DNA of 64,000 nt from Bradyrhizobium sp. CIAT3101 (GCF_029714945.1 NZ_CP121634.1:2129001-2193000); one strand, 5' to 3'. Positions 8,825 through 18,135 are shown, counted from the stretch's first letter. Numbers and translations are program-made. The notes: generated by a model not told the origin, from the sequence alone.

Positions 8825-9616
8825 TTACCTGTTGAACCTGATGTTCTGAAGCGTCGTGAGCATGTCGGTATCCAGGCCGGCCGACGTCGTCGACGCGCCG
8901 GTGATCAGGACCAGCGCGGGGTTGGTCGAGGTGTCGCTCTGGGCCTGGGTCGCGTCCCACATTGCGGCGAAGCGCTGCACGAATTTCGTGACCTTGGTCG
9001 GGTCCTGGAAATCGGTCAGATCGATCTTGTCCGTGATCATCTTGGCCTGCATGTCGATGTCGGACGAAGAAATCGTCGACGACCAGCCCTCTGCGGTCTG
9101 CACCACCTGGGTCAGGGCCTTGTCGGCGAGGATCTGGTAGGGGCTGGTGATCGAGGAGGCCTTGCGCGTGAAATAGAGCGCGAGCCGCAGACCCTCGTTC
9201 TGGTCGCCGGCGTCTTCCTCCAACGTCTGGGTCGCGTACTGGCTGGTCACGTTGGTCGTGGCCGCGGTAGCCTGCGTCGCATTGGCGCCGAGCGCCGCGA
9301 AATTGAAGGCGGTGGCGAAGTCCCGGTAGCGGCTGTCGCTCAGCTTGTTGGCGAAGGTGTCCGAGGTCGCAACGCCCTCGGTCAGCACTTTCCGCATGAA
9401 GGCCTTGGCGTAGATCATGTCGTCGAGGCCAAAGGCCTTCATCGCGTACGAGTAGAGCTTATAGTTATTGAGGAAATCGTCGATGCTCTTCACGTTGCCG
9501 ATATTGGCCAGGTAGTAGGCGGTATCGCGGCTGACGTCGGGTTGCTGCTCGACCTGAGTCAGCGACTTGCTCATGTCCGTGGTCAGCCTGGTGTAGTCCG
9601 CGATCGTGGATAGCAT
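8825..9616 (-). CDS. DUF1217 family flagellar-locus protein
   Basis: A 263-residue protein with no signal peptide or membrane segment. It matches in character and position the DUF1217 protein that lies between motA and flgF in Sinorhizobium and relatives. It is rich in helix-forming stretches such as [22 protein letters not shown] and [18 protein letters not shown], which look like a repeated alpha-helical unit. It is the first gene of the flgF-fliI operon and is divergent from motA. Its function is unknown; a structural or assembly role in the flagellum is inferred only from conservation of the neighbourhood. Confidence 0.75.
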   Translation of the reverse strand: MLSTIADYTRLTTDMSKSLTQVEQQPDVSRDTAYYLANIGNVKSIDDFLNNYKLYSYAMKAFGLDDMIYAKAFMRKVLTEGVATSDTFANKLSDSRYRDFATAFNFAALGANATQATAATTNVTSQYATQTLEEDAGDQNEGLRLALYFTRKASSITSPYQILADKALTQVVQTAEGWSSTISSSDIDMQAKMITDKIDLTDFQDPTKVTKFVQRFAAMWDATQAQSDTSTNPALVLITGASTTSAGLDTDMLTTLQNIRFNR

Positions 9617-9670
9617 GGCACGCGCCCCTTTGGCCGCTATTGCGACATCGTCTCAAGCTGCCGTGCATTG

Positions 9671-9723
9671 CTTGCGCGGGGCTGGCCAGGCCGAAACCAG
9701 CTTCGCGCAAGCGTGGCCGACTA
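9671..9723. promoter_or_regulatory. Divergent flagellar promoter region with mirrored CGCGCAAG elements
   Basis: CTTGCGCG at 9671-9678 and CGCGCAAG at 9704-9711 are perfect inverted copies separated by 25 bases. Each points toward one of the divergent operons: the left copy is 62 nt from the DUF1217 start and the right copy is 55 nt from the motA start. The right copy continues C-GTGG-CCGAC-TA, fitting the wider motif CGCGCAAGCTTCG-N5-TA seen before other flagellar operons. It is probably a promoter or activator site; this is inferred from sequence alone. Confidence 0.6.
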
Positions 9724-9758
9724 GATATTCCCGATGGGATCGGCGATGGAGTGGCGGG

Positions 9759-10655
9759 TTGCTCAGTTTCGTGGGGATTTTCATCACGGTGGCGGCACTG
9801 CTCGGCGGATTTGCCGCTATGGGCGGGCATCTGGCCGTGCTCATGCAGCCGTGGGAATTCGTGATCATCATGGGGACCGCGGTCGGCACCTTCATCGTGG
9901 CCAATCCGTGGAAGACGGTCACGGACACCGGGGTTGCCTGCATGCAGGCCATCACCGGCGCGGTGCCGGGTGAGCGCTATTATCTCGACCTGCTCGGGGC
10001 GCTTCATGCGCTGATGCGCGAGCTGCGCGGCAAGGGCCGCAACGAGGTCGAGGCGCATATCGACGATCCCTCTTCCTCGGAGATATTCAAGGCGTTTCCG
10101 AGCGTGCTCGGGGATCCGGCGCTGCTCCAGTTCATCTGCGACTATGTCCGCCTCATCATCATGGGCAACGCGCGCACGCACGAGATCGAAGCGCTGATGG
10201 ATGAGGAAATCCACACCATCGTAAAGAGCAAGCTGACGCCCTACCACGCGCTGGTGACGGTGTCGGAGGCGCTGCCCGCACTCGGTATCGTCGCCGCCGT
10301 GCTCGGCGTCATCAAGGCCATGGGCGCGCTCGATCAGTCGCCGAAGCTGCTCGGCGGCTTCATCGGCGCGGCGCTGGTCGGTACATTCGCCGGCATCTTC
10401 CTGTCCTACGGCATCATTTCGCCATTCGCGCTGAAGATCAAAATGACGCGCGAGAAGAAGTGCCGGCCCTACATCATCGTCAAGCAGACGCTGCTGGCGT
10501 TCATGAACGGCGCCATGCCGCAGATCGCCGTCGAGCACGGCCGCAAGATGATTGCGAGCGGTGAGCGGCCGTCGATCGATGTCGTCGAGAACGAGACGAT
10601 CGCAGGTCCCAAGGCCGTCGTGACCGAGGCTGAACCCAAGGCGGCGCGCGCATGA
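9759..10655 (+). CDS. motA: Motor stator protein MotA
   Basis: A 298-residue inner-membrane protein. It carries the MotA signature ([20 protein letters not shown] near the N-terminus), then membrane segments around [17 protein letters not shown] and [20 protein letters not shown]. Together with MotB it forms the proton channel that drives the rotor. I place the start at TTG 9759 (GGAG 8 bases upstream); the next ATG upstream is at 9606, inside the divergent promoter and overlapping the DUF1217 gene. GTG 9771 is a second option. The gene leads the motA-fliM-(small membrane protein)-fliN-fliG-flhB operon and overlaps fliM by 4 nt. Confidence 0.9.
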   Translation: MLSFVGIFITVAALLGGFAAMGGHLAVLMQPWEFVIIMGTAVGTFIVANPWKTVTDTGVACMQAITGAVPGERYYLDLLGALHALMRELRGKGRNEVEAHIDDPSSSEIFKAFPSVLGDPALLQFICDYVRLIIMGNARTHEIEALMDEEIHTIVKSKLTPYHALVTVSEALPALGIVAAVLGVIKAMGALDQSPKLLGGFIGAALVGTFAGIFLSYGIISPFALKIKMTREKKCRPYIIVKQTLLAFMNGAMPQIAVEHGRKMIASGERPSIDVVENETIAGPKAVVTEAEPKAARA

Positions 10656-11593
10656 CGATGGAAGACGTCGAGATCGATCAGCGGAAGCAGCTGCCGAACT
10701 ATTTGCTGGACGCGGCCGGCATCTCGATCGAGCGCATGCCGATGCTCAATGTGATCTTCGATCGCATGGCAGCATCGTGCACGGACAGCCTGCAGCCGAT
10801 GGCAGGAACGCCCTGCTACTTCTCGGTCAACGGCATCACCAACGATCGCGTCGGCGATATCATCAAGGACTATGAAGGCAACGCGGTCGCCGCCGTGCTC
10901 TATGCCGAGCAGTGGGACTCCCGCGTCATCATCGTGCTCGACCGCGATTTCGTCTTCACCATGGTCGAGGCGATGTTCGGTTCCGACGGCGCCGAGCCGC
11001 CGCTGGACGTCGAACGCACCTTCTCGAACATCGAGATCCGCCTGGTCCAGGCGCTGTTCGAGCGGTTTGCCAAGGCGCTGCAAACCGCCTTCGCCGGCAC
11101 CTCCAACGTCACCTTCCGCGTCGAGCGGGTCGAGACCGCGATGGCCTCGCTGGCGATCGGGCGTGGCGGCAACATGTCGATCTGCGCGAACATCATGCTG
11201 CAGGCGCTCTATCGCGGCGGTCAGATGTTCCTGATCATTCCACACTCGGCGCTCAACCCGCTCAGGCAGAAGCTCGCTCACGTCGTCGTCAGCGAAGGCG
11301 GCGCGGCCGATCCACGCTGGCGCGAGCAGATGGAGAGCGAGGTTCATCGCACCGAGGTGACGCTGAGCGCAGTGCTCGACGAGAAGATGATATCCCTCGA
11401 GGACGTCGTGAAGTTCAAGGTCGGACAGGTGCTCGAGCTCGAAGCCACGCCGCGCACGCTGGCGCGGCTCGAGAGCAACAACCAGGTGCTGTTCTGGTGC
11501 CAGATCGGCCAACTTGATGGCTACTACGCCATGCAGGTGGCAGATCCCGTCGATCAGAAGCGGGAGTTCGTCGATGATATCCTATCTCGTTGA
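10652..11593 (+). CDS. fliM: Flagellar switch protein FliM
   Basis: A 313-residue C-ring protein. The middle domain contains [17 protein letters not shown] and [20 protein letters not shown], and the C-terminal SpoA-like domain (about 235-310) carries [19 protein letters not shown]. FliM links FliG to FliN and normally binds CheY-P by an N-terminal EIDAL-type peptide. Here the N-terminus is [10 protein letters not shown], so the CheY-binding peptide looks weak or absent, which may mean little chemotactic switching. It is translationally coupled to motA through an ATGA overlap. Confidence 0.9.
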   Translation: MTMEDVEIDQRKQLPNYLLDAAGISIERMPMLNVIFDRMAASCTDSLQPMAGTPCYFSVNGITNDRVGDIIKDYEGNAVAAVLYAEQWDSRVIIVLDRDFVFTMVEAMFGSDGAEPPLDVERTFSNIEIRLVQALFERFAKALQTAFAGTSNVTFRVERVETAMASLAIGRGGNMSICANIMLQALYRGGQMFLIIPHSALNPLRQKLAHVVVSEGGAADPRWREQMESEVHRTEVTLSAVLDEKMISLEDVVKFKVGQVLELEATPRTLARLESNNQVLFWCQIGQLDGYYAMQVADPVDQKREFVDDILSR

Positions 11594-11888
11594 TGCCGTT
11601 CTGCTGATTGCGCTGGCCTTCACCAGCATGCGGGTGACCCGGATGCACCGCGAGCTGGCACGGCTGCGCAACTACCAGGGCGAGTTCTCGACCATCGTGC
11701 ACGAGACCGCAGGCGCCTTCGATACGGTGATCACCGCGGCGCATGATTCCACGGCAAATCTCGGCCGGCTCGCCAACGTGCTGAGCACGAAGATCGACCA
11801 GGCTCACGAGGCGATTGCGGCGCTCGATGCGCGGACCGGGCTCCAGCCCGCTGCGACCGCAGGCGGCACCGAGGTCAACAAGCATTAG
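11574..11888 (+). CDS. Small single-pass membrane protein in the C-ring operon (DUF6468-like)
   Basis: A 104-residue protein starting [21 protein letters not shown], one membrane segment at about residues 3-20, followed by a charged coiled-coil-like region to about 90. The start at 11574 lies 20 nt inside fliM; an in-frame ATG at 11514 would add residues copied from fliM DNA in another frame. Small proteins of this form, placed between fliM and fliN in alphaproteobacteria, are known as DUF6468, and I assign that family only by resemblance. It could touch the C ring from the membrane side; no function is known to me. Confidence 0.65.
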   Translation: MISYLVDAVLLIALAFTSMRVTRMHRELARLRNYQGEFSTIVHETAGAFDTVITAAHDSTANLGRLANVLSTKIDQAHEAIAALDARTGLQPAATAGGTEVNKH

Positions 11889-11963
11889 GGCCGGGACCGG
11901 CTGAACGGATAGATCGGAACGTCGCGGCGCTCCGGGAGCGGAAATACCAAGAGGCGATACCAA

Positions 11964-12338
11964 ATGGCGCAATCCTTCGACTACGAGTCAGCAACCGCAT
12001 CCGACGATGCCGAGACGACCCCGCTGGAGCGGCTGGCGGAGATCGCCGCGCGCACCGCGGAGGAGACCGGCAAGTTCGCCAATGTCGATGCCATCCTGCG
12101 CATTCCCGTCACCATGCAGGTGGTGCTGGGATCGGCGACCATCCCGGTGGCGAACCTGATGAAGCTCGGCCGCGGCGCCGTCGTTCCGCTGGATCACCGC
12201 GTTGGCGAGCCCGTCGACGTCGTGGTCAACGGCCGCGTCGTCGCCCGCGGCGAGGTGGTCGTCGTCGAAGAGGACAATTCGCGCTTCGGTGTGTCGCTGA
12301 CCGAGATCGTCGGCCCGCTGGGGCAGAGTGATTCCTGA
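11964..12338 (+). CDS. fliN: Flagellar switch protein FliN
   Basis: A 124-residue protein. Its last 80 residues form a SpoA domain with the FliN signature ILRIPVTMQVVLGSATIPVANLMKLGRGAVVPLD and VVVNGRVVARGEVVVVEE. FliN builds the bottom of the C ring and docks FliH-FliI. The N-terminal 40 residues are acidic and probably disordered. A 75-nt gap precedes it; fliG starts 2 nt after its stop. Confidence 0.93.
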   Translation: MAQSFDYESATASDDAETTPLERLAEIAARTAEETGKFANVDAILRIPVTMQVVLGSATIPVANLMKLGRGAVVPLDHRVGEPVDVVVNGRVVARGEVVVVEEDNSRFGVSLTEIVGPLGQSDS

Positions 12339-12340
12339 AC

Positions 12341-13381
12341 ATGGCGGCACAGGTCGGCATCGCTCCCATCAAGCAGCGAGGCGTTGCCACGCTGGGCGGA
12401 ACGGAAAAGGTCGCGGCGCTCCTGCTGGCCATGGGCCGGCAGGCGGCTGCGAGCGTGCTCGCGCAGTTCGAGCCGCAGGACATCCGCATCGTCACCAAGG
12501 CCGCGGCTGAGCTGCGGCCGATCACGGCGCAGGAGCTCGAGTCGATCGTCGAGGAGTTCGCCCAGCAATTCTCGATGGGCGCGAACATTCTCGGCACCCT
12601 CGGCGGCCTCGAAGCCGTGCTCGGCGACGTGCTTCCCGCCGACCAGGTCACGGCGATCATGTCGGACCTGCTCGGCAATTCGAGCCGGTCGGTATGGGAC
12701 CGCGTCTCGTCGGTGTCGGAAAACTCGCTTGCGACCTACCTCTCCAAGGAACATCCGCAGACCGCGGCGCTGATCCTGTCCAAGGTCAAGCCGTCCTGCG
12801 CCGCCAAGGTGATGAGCCAGTTGCCGTCGAGCCTGCGCAACGAACTGATGCGGCGCGTGCTCAGCCTCAAGCCCATCGTCGACGACGCGCTGAAGGTCCT
12901 CGAGAAGACGCTGCACGAAGATCTAACGCTCAATTTCGCCCGCAATCTCGGTGCCGACACCTACGCCCGCGTCGCCGACATCATCAACAAGATGGAGCGC
13001 GGCCACATCGAGGACATGCTGAAGAGCCTGTCGGAGAAGCGGCCGAAGTCGGCCGAAGTGCTGAAGGAACTGCTGTTCACCTTCGACGACGTCATCAACC
13101 TGGCGCCGAAGGCGCGCACCATGATCTTCGACCAGGTGCCGACCGACCGTATCGTCGTCGCGCTGAAGGGCACCGACAAGCACTTCCGCGAGCTGATCCT
13201 GTCTGCTGTCGCCTCGCGTGTCCGCCGCGTCGTCGAGCACGAGCTGGCCATTGGCGAGCCGTCGAACCAGCGCGATGTGCTGGAGGCGCGCCGCGTCATC
13301 ACCGATCTCGCCCTCGACCTCGCCGAGAAGGGTGAGATCGAGCTCAATCCCGACCAGGAGGATGAGCTGGTCTTCCGCTGA
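12341..13381 (+). CDS. fliG: Flagellar motor switch protein FliG
   Basis: A 346-residue protein with the central motif KEHPQTAALILSKVKP and the C-terminal torque domain FTFDDVINLAPKARTMIFDQV followed by DRIVVALKGTDKHFRELIL, where charged residues meet the MotA loop. FliG mounts on the FliF ring and transmits torque. Its length is normal. It lies between fliN (2-nt gap) and flhB (13-nt gap) in the motA operon. Confidence 0.94.
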   Translation: MAAQVGIAPIKQRGVATLGGTEKVAALLLAMGRQAAASVLAQFEPQDIRIVTKAAAELRPITAQELESIVEEFAQQFSMGANILGTLGGLEAVLGDVLPADQVTAIMSDLLGNSSRSVWDRVSSVSENSLATYLSKEHPQTAALILSKVKPSCAAKVMSQLPSSLRNELMRRVLSLKPIVDDALKVLEKTLHEDLTLNFARNLGADTYARVADIINKMERGHIEDMLKSLSEKRPKSAEVLKELLFTFDDVINLAPKARTMIFDQVPTDRIVVALKGTDKHFRELILSAVASRVRRVVEHELAIGEPSNQRDVLEARRVITDLALDLAEKGEIELNPDQEDELVFR

Positions 13382-13394
13382 CCGCTGAGCAGGC

Positions 13395-14480
13395 ATGGCA
13401 GAGTCATCCGATCAGGAGAGCAAAACAGAAGAGCCGACCGAGAAGAAAGTCCGCGATGCGCTCGAACAGGGCAATATTCCGGTCTCTCGGGAGGCATCCA
13501 TGTTTGCGACCATGGCCGCGCTGATGGTGATTCAGGCGTTCCTGATCGGCCAGGGCGTGCAGCGGCTGACGCCGACCTTGAAGAGCTTCATCGACGAACC
13601 CGACGGCTTCCCGCTCAGCACTGCGGCCGACGCACTGAATCTTCTCACGGTGGTGGGCCTCGAGGCGCTGCGATTCCTGGTGCCGCTGGTCGTGATCATC
13701 GCGGTGTTCGGGCTCGCCGCCTCGCTGCTGCAGAATGCGCCGCGGCTGGTGCTGCAGCGCATCCTGCCCGACGTCTCCCGGATCTCCCCGGCCACCGGCT
13801 GGAGCCGCATTTTCGGAACACAGGGCCTCGTCGAGTTCGCCAAGTCGATGTTCAAGCTCGCCTCGGTGACCGCGGTCGTCTGCTTCGTGCTGCGATCGTC
13901 GGAGGCGAGGGCGTTCGAGGCGATGTACACCGATCCTGTCGCGTTGCCGGAGATGATCCTCACCATCGCGATGCGGATCGTGTCGGCGATCTGCATCGCG
14001 ACGATCGTTCTGGTTGCGATCGATCTCGCCTGGGCGCGCTTTCGCTGGCGGCGCGAGCTGCGCATGACCAAGCAGGAAATCAAGGACGAGCACAAGCAGT
14101 CCGAGGGCGATCCGCTGATCAAGGCGCGCCTGCGCTCGCTCGCGCGCGACCGCTCGCGCCAGCGCATGATCGCCGCCGTGCCGCGTGCGACGCTGGTGAT
14201 TGCGAACCCGACGCACTTTGCGATCGCATTGCGCTACAATCGCGACGAGAACCCGGCGCCGCTGGTCGTGGCCAAGGGCATGGACGTGATTGCGCTGAAG
14301 ATCCGCGAGGCCGCCGAGCAGAACAGGATCCCGGTGATCGAGAACAAGGCTCTCGCACGCGCGCTCTACGAGGCGGTGCAGGTCGACCAGGTCATCCCTG
14401 CGGAATTCTTCCGCCCGGTTGCCGAGATCATCTACTTCCTGCAGTCGAAGCAGACGCCTCGGCCCGAGAAGGTTCAGTAG
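13395..14480 (+). CDS. flhB: Export gate protein FlhB
   Basis: A 361-residue protein with an acidic N-terminus (SSDQESKTEEPTEKKVRDA), four membrane segments between about residues 35 and 210, and a cytoplasmic domain holding the autocleavage site NPTH at 271-274. Autocleavage at NPTH switches export from rod/hook to filament substrates together with FliK. It ends the motA operon; a short gap with a candidate promoter element precedes flgB. Confidence 0.95.
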   Translation: MAESSDQESKTEEPTEKKVRDALEQGNIPVSREASMFATMAALMVIQAFLIGQGVQRLTPTLKSFIDEPDGFPLSTAADALNLLTVVGLEALRFLVPLVVIIAVFGLAASLLQNAPRLVLQRILPDVSRISPATGWSRIFGTQGLVEFAKSMFKLASVTAVVCFVLRSSEARAFEAMYTDPVALPEMILTIAMRIVSAICIATIVLVAIDLAWARFRWRRELRMTKQEIKDEHKQSEGDPLIKARLRSLARDRSRQRMIAAVPRATLVIANPTHFAIALRYNRDENPAPLVVAKGMDVIALKIREAAEQNRIPVIENKALARALYEAVQVDQVIPAEFFRPVAEIIYFLQSKQTPRPEKVQ

Positions 14481-14512
14481 ATTTACGAGGATGGTGGTTC
14501 GCCCAACAGCTT

Positions 14513-14532
14513 GACGAAAGCTTAACGCCCTA
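14513..14532 (+). promoter_or_regulatory. Candidate flagellar promoter element before flgB
   Basis: GACGAAAG-C-TTAA-CGCCC-TA fits the recurring flagellar motif (CGCGCAAGCTTCG-N5-TA) at the right spacing, though the first half is degenerate. Its distance to a GTG at 14566 is 53 nt, the same as for motA, flgE and flhA, whereas the ATG at 14545 would be only 32 nt away. Confidence 0.45.
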
Positions 14533-14565
14533 GGGTTCTTTCCAATGAATCATAATGGGGCCGTC

Positions 14566-14946
14566 GTGGGACCGCTTTATCTTTTCGAACTCGCATCGTC
14601 GCAGGCGCGTTACCTCGAACTCCGCCAGTCGACCATCGCCACCAACGTCGCCAACGCCAATACGCCGGGCTTCAAGGCGCGCGACGTCGAGCCATTCAAC
14701 AAGGTGCTCGACGCGATGCCGGTCAGGCTTGCGACGACGTCGCCCACGCATATGCAGCTTTCCCCGGCCGAAACCGATACGCGGGCAACCGCGAAGAAGG
14801 ATAGCTGGGACGTCGTCCACTCCGGCAACTCGGTCAGCCTCGAGCAGGAGATGATCAAGGGCAACGACGTCAATCGCGACTATTCGATGAACTCGGCGAT
14901 CGTGCGGTCCTTCAACCGCATGGTTCTGGCCAGCGCGAAGACCTGA
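14566..14946 (+). CDS. flgB: Proximal rod protein FlgB
   Basis: A 126-residue rod subunit with the axial signature RQSTIATNVANANTPGFKARDVEPF near residues 20-44. I prefer GTG 14566 as start: GGGG lies just upstream, the protein then begins with GPLYLFELASSQA, as in rhizobial FlgB proteins, and the promoter motif is at the usual distance. ATG 14545 (seven residues longer) is the alternative. It leads the operon flgB-flgC-fliE-flgG-flgA-flgI-motE-flgH-fliL-fliP, whose genes are mostly overlapping or a few bases apart. Confidence 0.88.
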   Translation: MGPLYLFELASSQARYLELRQSTIATNVANANTPGFKARDVEPFNKVLDAMPVRLATTSPTHMQLSPAETDTRATAKKDSWDVVHSGNSVSLEQEMIKGNDVNRDYSMNSAIVRSFNRMVLASAKT

Positions 14947-14957
14947 GGTGAATTGAT

Positions 14958-15374
14958 ATGCTGGACGCCCTATCGGCTTCATTGACGGTCGCAAGCTCCG
15001 GGCTCGAAGCGCAGTCGACGCGCATGCGGGTTGTCTCGGAAAATCTCGCGAATGCCAGCTCGACGGGGCGCACCGCCGGTGCCGACCCGTATCAGCGCAA
15101 GACGATTACATTCGACGCCGCGATGGATCGTGCTTCGGGCACGCAGCTGGCGAAGGTCAAGGAGATCGGGGTCGACACCACGCCCTATCGCGTCGAGTAC
15201 GATCCGGGACATCCCGCGGCCGACAAGGCCGGTTACGTCAAGATGCCCAACGTCAACATGATGATCGAGATGGCGGATATGCGGGAAGTCAACCGGTCCT
15301 ACGAAGCCAATCTCCAGGTCGTGAAGCAGGTGAGATCGATGCTCGGCATGAGCATCGACCTTCTGAGGAGCTGA
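14958..15374 (+). CDS. flgC: Proximal rod protein FlgC
   Basis: A 138-residue rod subunit. N-terminal SSGLEAQSTRMRVVSENLANASST and C-terminal MMIEMADMREVNRSYEANLQVVKQVRSMLGMSIDLLRS are the paired axial-protein helices typical of FlgC. The start is preceded by GAGGTG. It follows flgB by 11 nt and is followed 2 nt later by fliE. Confidence 0.94.
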   Translation: MLDALSASLTVASSGLEAQSTRMRVVSENLANASSTGRTAGADPYQRKTITFDAAMDRASGTQLAKVKEIGVDTTPYRVEYDPGHPAADKAGYVKMPNVNMMIEMADMREVNRSYEANLQVVKQVRSMLGMSIDLLRS

Positions 15375-15376
15375 CA

Positions 15377-15709
15377 ATGCTAGAAGCGATTTCATCCACT
15401 GCGATTGGCGCAGGGCAGGCGGTTGCATCCCGGATCACCGAAACGCAGACCATTGCGCCCGGTGCGACGTCACCGGTTCAGGCGGGCGACGACGTCGGGT
15501 TCGATTCCGTCATGAAGCAGGTGACGACGGACGCGATCGGCACGCTGAAGGCCGGCGAGAGTGCGTCGATCTCGGCGATGCAGGGCAAGGAATCGACGCG
15601 GAAAGTCGTCGAGGCGCTGATGTCGGCCGAACAGGCCCTGCAGACCGCGGTCGCGGTCCGCGACAAGGTCGTGCAGGCCTACCAAGAAGTCGTTCGTATG
15701 TCGATTTGA
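15377..15709 (+). CDS. fliE: Hook-basal body protein FliE
   Basis: A 110-residue protein with the C-terminal FliE motif KVVEALMSAEQALQTAVAVRDKVVQAYQEVVRMSI. FliE joins the MS ring/export gate to the first rod subunits. The N-terminal half is variable, as is usual. It sits between flgC and flgG. Confidence 0.92.
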   Translation: MLEAISSTAIGAGQAVASRITETQTIAPGATSPVQAGDDVGFDSVMKQVTTDAIGTLKAGESASISAMQGKESTRKVVEALMSAEQALQTAVAVRDKVVQAYQEVVRMSI

Positions 15710-15726
15710 TCTGAAGGAATGACGCT

Positions 15727-16518
15727 GTGAAATCGCTCGCCATCGCGGCTACGGGCATGAATGCCCAGCAGACCAATATCGAAGTCATCGCGAACAACAT
15801 CGCCAACATCAACACCACGTCGTTCAAGCGTGCACGTGCGGAATTCACCGATCTGTTCTACCAGATGGATCGCATGCAGGGTGTCGCGAACGTCAACGGT
15901 GCCTCGCCGATCCCGGAAGGTGCCAATCTCGGCCTCGGCGTCAAGTCGGCCGCAATCCGCAAGCTGCACATCCAGGGCGCGCTGACTCAGACCGGCAACC
16001 CTTATGATCTCGCGATCAACGGCCGCGGCTGGTTTCAGGTGCTCGGCCCGAACAACGAGGTGCAGTACACCCGCGCGGGTTCGTTCAACACCAACGCCAC
16101 CGGCCAGTTGGTGACGATGGACGGCTACCTGCTGGATCCCAACATCACGGTGCCGCAGGGAACGGTGCAGGTCACCGTCAACCAGACCGGCCAAGTGTTC
16201 GCCAAGCTCGATACGGAAGTCAATCCACGGCAAATCGGCCAGCTCAACCTCGCAAACTTTGCCAACGAGGCAGGCCTCGAGCCGCTGGGCAGCAATCTCT
16301 ATCGCGAGACCACCGCATCGGGAGCGCCGGTCGTTGGTCTCCCCGGCGATGCCGGCTACGGCAAGATCAACCAGCAATATCTCGAGGCCTCGAACGTCGA
16401 CCCGGTCAAGGAAATCACCGAGTTGATCTCGGCGCAGCGCGCCTACGAGATGAACGCCAAGGTCATCCAGGCGTCGGATGAGATGGCGCAGACGGTATCG
16501 AAGAATCTCAGTCGCTAG
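15727..16518 (+). CDS. flgG: Distal rod protein FlgG
   Basis: A 263-residue distal rod protein, starting at GTG 15727 (GAAGGAATGAC upstream). The N-terminus [29 protein letters not shown] and C-terminus [35 protein letters not shown] are classical FlgG sequences, and the centre contains [38 protein letters not shown]. Length is normal. Confidence 0.95.
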   Translation: MKSLAIAATGMNAQQTNIEVIANNIANINTTSFKRARAEFTDLFYQMDRMQGVANVNGASPIPEGANLGLGVKSAAIRKLHIQGALTQTGNPYDLAINGRGWFQVLGPNNEVQYTRAGSFNTNATGQLVTMDGYLLDPNITVPQGTVQVTVNQTGQVFAKLDTEVNPRQIGQLNLANFANEAGLEPLGSNLYRETTASGAPVVGLPGDAGYGKINQQYLEASNVDPVKEITELISAQRAYEMNAKVIQASDEMAQTVSKNLSR

Positions 16519-16531
16519 TTCCGGTGTGTCC

Positions 16532-17008
16532 ATGTTGAACAGGGTGGGCCTGATCGCGCGCGGGTTGGCCGCCGCGCTGCTGGTTCTCGTCTCCGCGCGG
16601 CTCGCCGCCGCAGACGAGAAGCGGCTTCCGGTGCCGGCCGTAGCGATCCGCGCCGGCGAGCTGATCAGGGAAGACATGATCACCGACCGTACCTTTGCGC
16701 CGAACGTGCTCGGCGTCGCCATGTTCATCGAAGGGCGTCAGGTGCTCGTCGGCCGCATGGCGCGGCGGGCGCTGCTGCCCGGCCAGCCGATCCCCACCAA
16801 TTCGGTGGAGGATCCCTGGACCATCGCCCGTGGCGCCATGGTCAAGGTCGTGGTCGAAGACTCCGGTCTGTCGATCGTGACCTACGGCGCGGCCATGCAG
16901 TCCGGTGCGCCGGGATCGCTGATCACCGTGCGGAACACCGACACGGGCGTGATGATCCGGGCCATCGTCCAGCCGGACGGCACCGTCAAGGTCGCGGACG
17001 GGTCATGA
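16532..17008 (+). CDS. flgA: P-ring assembly chaperone FlgA
   Basis: A 158-residue secreted protein. Residues 1-26 form a signal peptide (MLNRVGLIARGLAAALLVLVSA-type core, cleavage after LAAA). The rest is a SAF-type domain with VAIRAGELIREDMITDRTF and LLPGQPIPTNSVEDPW as in FlgA. FlgA helps FlgI polymerise in the periplasm. I use ATG 16532 because it is followed at once by the signal peptide; an in-frame ATG at 16478 lies inside flgG. flgI overlaps its last 4 nt. Confidence 0.88.
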   Translation: MLNRVGLIARGLAAALLVLVSARLAAADEKRLPVPAVAIRAGELIREDMITDRTFAPNVLGVAMFIEGRQVLVGRMARRALLPGQPIPTNSVEDPWTIARGAMVKVVVEDSGLSIVTYGAAMQSGAPGSLITVRNTDTGVMIRAIVQPDGTVKVADGS

Positions 17009-18135
17009 CCAGATTCCTGATCGCGCTTCTCCTCATCGTTTCCGCCGCCAGTGCCCAGGCCGCCGTCCGCATCAAGGACATCGCGGACATCAAGGGTCTG
17101 CGCGAAAACCAGATCGTGGGCTATGGCCTCGTCATCGGCCTCAACGGCACCGGCGACACCCTGCGCAACGCGCCGTTCACGGAACAATCGCTGCAGTCGA
17201 TGCTCGAAAACATGGGCATCAATGTCCGGAACGAGACCACCAGCACGAACAACTCGTCGCGGCCGACGACGCTGCGCACGCGCAACGTTGCCGCCGTGAT
17301 GGTGACCGCCGACCTGCTGCCGTCGATCGGCGCCGGCGAACGGATGGACGTGACGGTGTCCTCGCTCGGCGATGCGACGTCGCTGCTGGGCGGCACGCTG
17401 GTGATGACGTCGCTGCGCGCTGCCGACGGAGCGGTCTACGCAGTGGCGCAAGGCGCGGTCACGGTCGCCGGTTACAGCGTCGGGGGCCAGGCCCAGAATG
17501 TCAGCCAGGGCACGCCGACGGCGGGCCGCATTCCGAACGGCGCGCTGGTCGAGCGCGAGGTCCAGGGAAGCCTCCACGAGATGGAGTACCTGGTGCTGGA
17601 GCTGAAGAACCCCGACTTCGTCACCGCGACGCGGATCCTGGACGCCGTCAATCGCTATGCCGGCGGCCGCTATCGCGCCCAGATCGCCTTCGAGCGCGAC
17701 TACCGGACGATCGTGCTGTCCAAGCCGCGCTATGTCGGTCCGGTGCGCTTCCTCGCCGAGATCGGTGAGCTCACCGTCGAACCGGACACGCCGGCGCGGG
17801 TGGTGATCAACGAACGCACCGGCACGGTGGTGATCGGACGCGACGTGCGGATCTCCACCGTCGCCGTCACCCATGGAAATTTGACGGTCCGTGTCACCGA
17901 GCTGCCCGTGGTGTCGCAGCCGGCGCCGTTCTCGCAAGGCCAGACGGTCGTGGTGCCGCAGACCGTGGTCGAGGCCAACGAGGCCGGATCGCAGGTGGCG
18001 ATCCTGAGCGGTGTCGACCTGCAGCGCCTCGTGCGCGGGCTGAACCAGATCGGACTGAAGCCGTCCGGCATCATCGCGATCCTCCAGGCGATCAAGACGG
18101 CCGGCGCGCTGCAGGCTGAAGTCATCGTGCAATGA
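17005..18135 (+). CDS. flgI: Flagellar P-ring protein FlgI
   Basis: A 376-residue periplasmic protein with a signal peptide (about residues 1-20, ending AQA). The mature start VRIKDIADIKGLRENQIVGYGLVIGLNGTGD is the FlgI signature, and NRYAGGRYRAQIAFERDYRTIVL and GVDLQRLVRGLNQIGLKPSGIIAILQAIK are conserved further on. FlgI forms the peptidoglycan-level bushing around the rod, consistent with a Gram-negative motor that also has FlgH. Confidence 0.96.
   Translation: MTRFLIALLLIVSAASAQAAVRIKDIADIKGLRENQIVGYGLVIGLNGTGDTLRNAPFTEQSLQSMLENMGINVRNETTSTNNSSRPTTLRTRNVAAVMVTADLLPSIGAGERMDVTVSSLGDATSLLGGTLVMTSLRAADGAVYAVAQGAVTVAGYSVGGQAQNVSQGTPTAGRIPNGALVEREVQGSLHEMEYLVLELKNPDFVTATRILDAVNRYAGGRYRAQIAFERDYRTIVLSKPRYVGPVRFLAEIGELTVEPDTPARVVINERTGTVVIGRDVRISTVAVTHGNLTVRVTELPVVSQPAPFSQGQTVVVPQTVVEANEAGSQVAILSGVDLQRLVRGLNQIGLKPSGIIAILQAIKTAGALQAEVIVQ

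Noticed and set aside
7628..9613. Long plus-strand open frame opposite fliI, flgF and the DUF1217 gene
   Set aside because: The genes on the other strand have unmistakable family motifs; this frame has none.
9606..9758. ATG 9606 as the start of motA
   Set aside because: It would run across the divergent promoter and overlap the DUF1217 gene; the added residues are unlike MotA.
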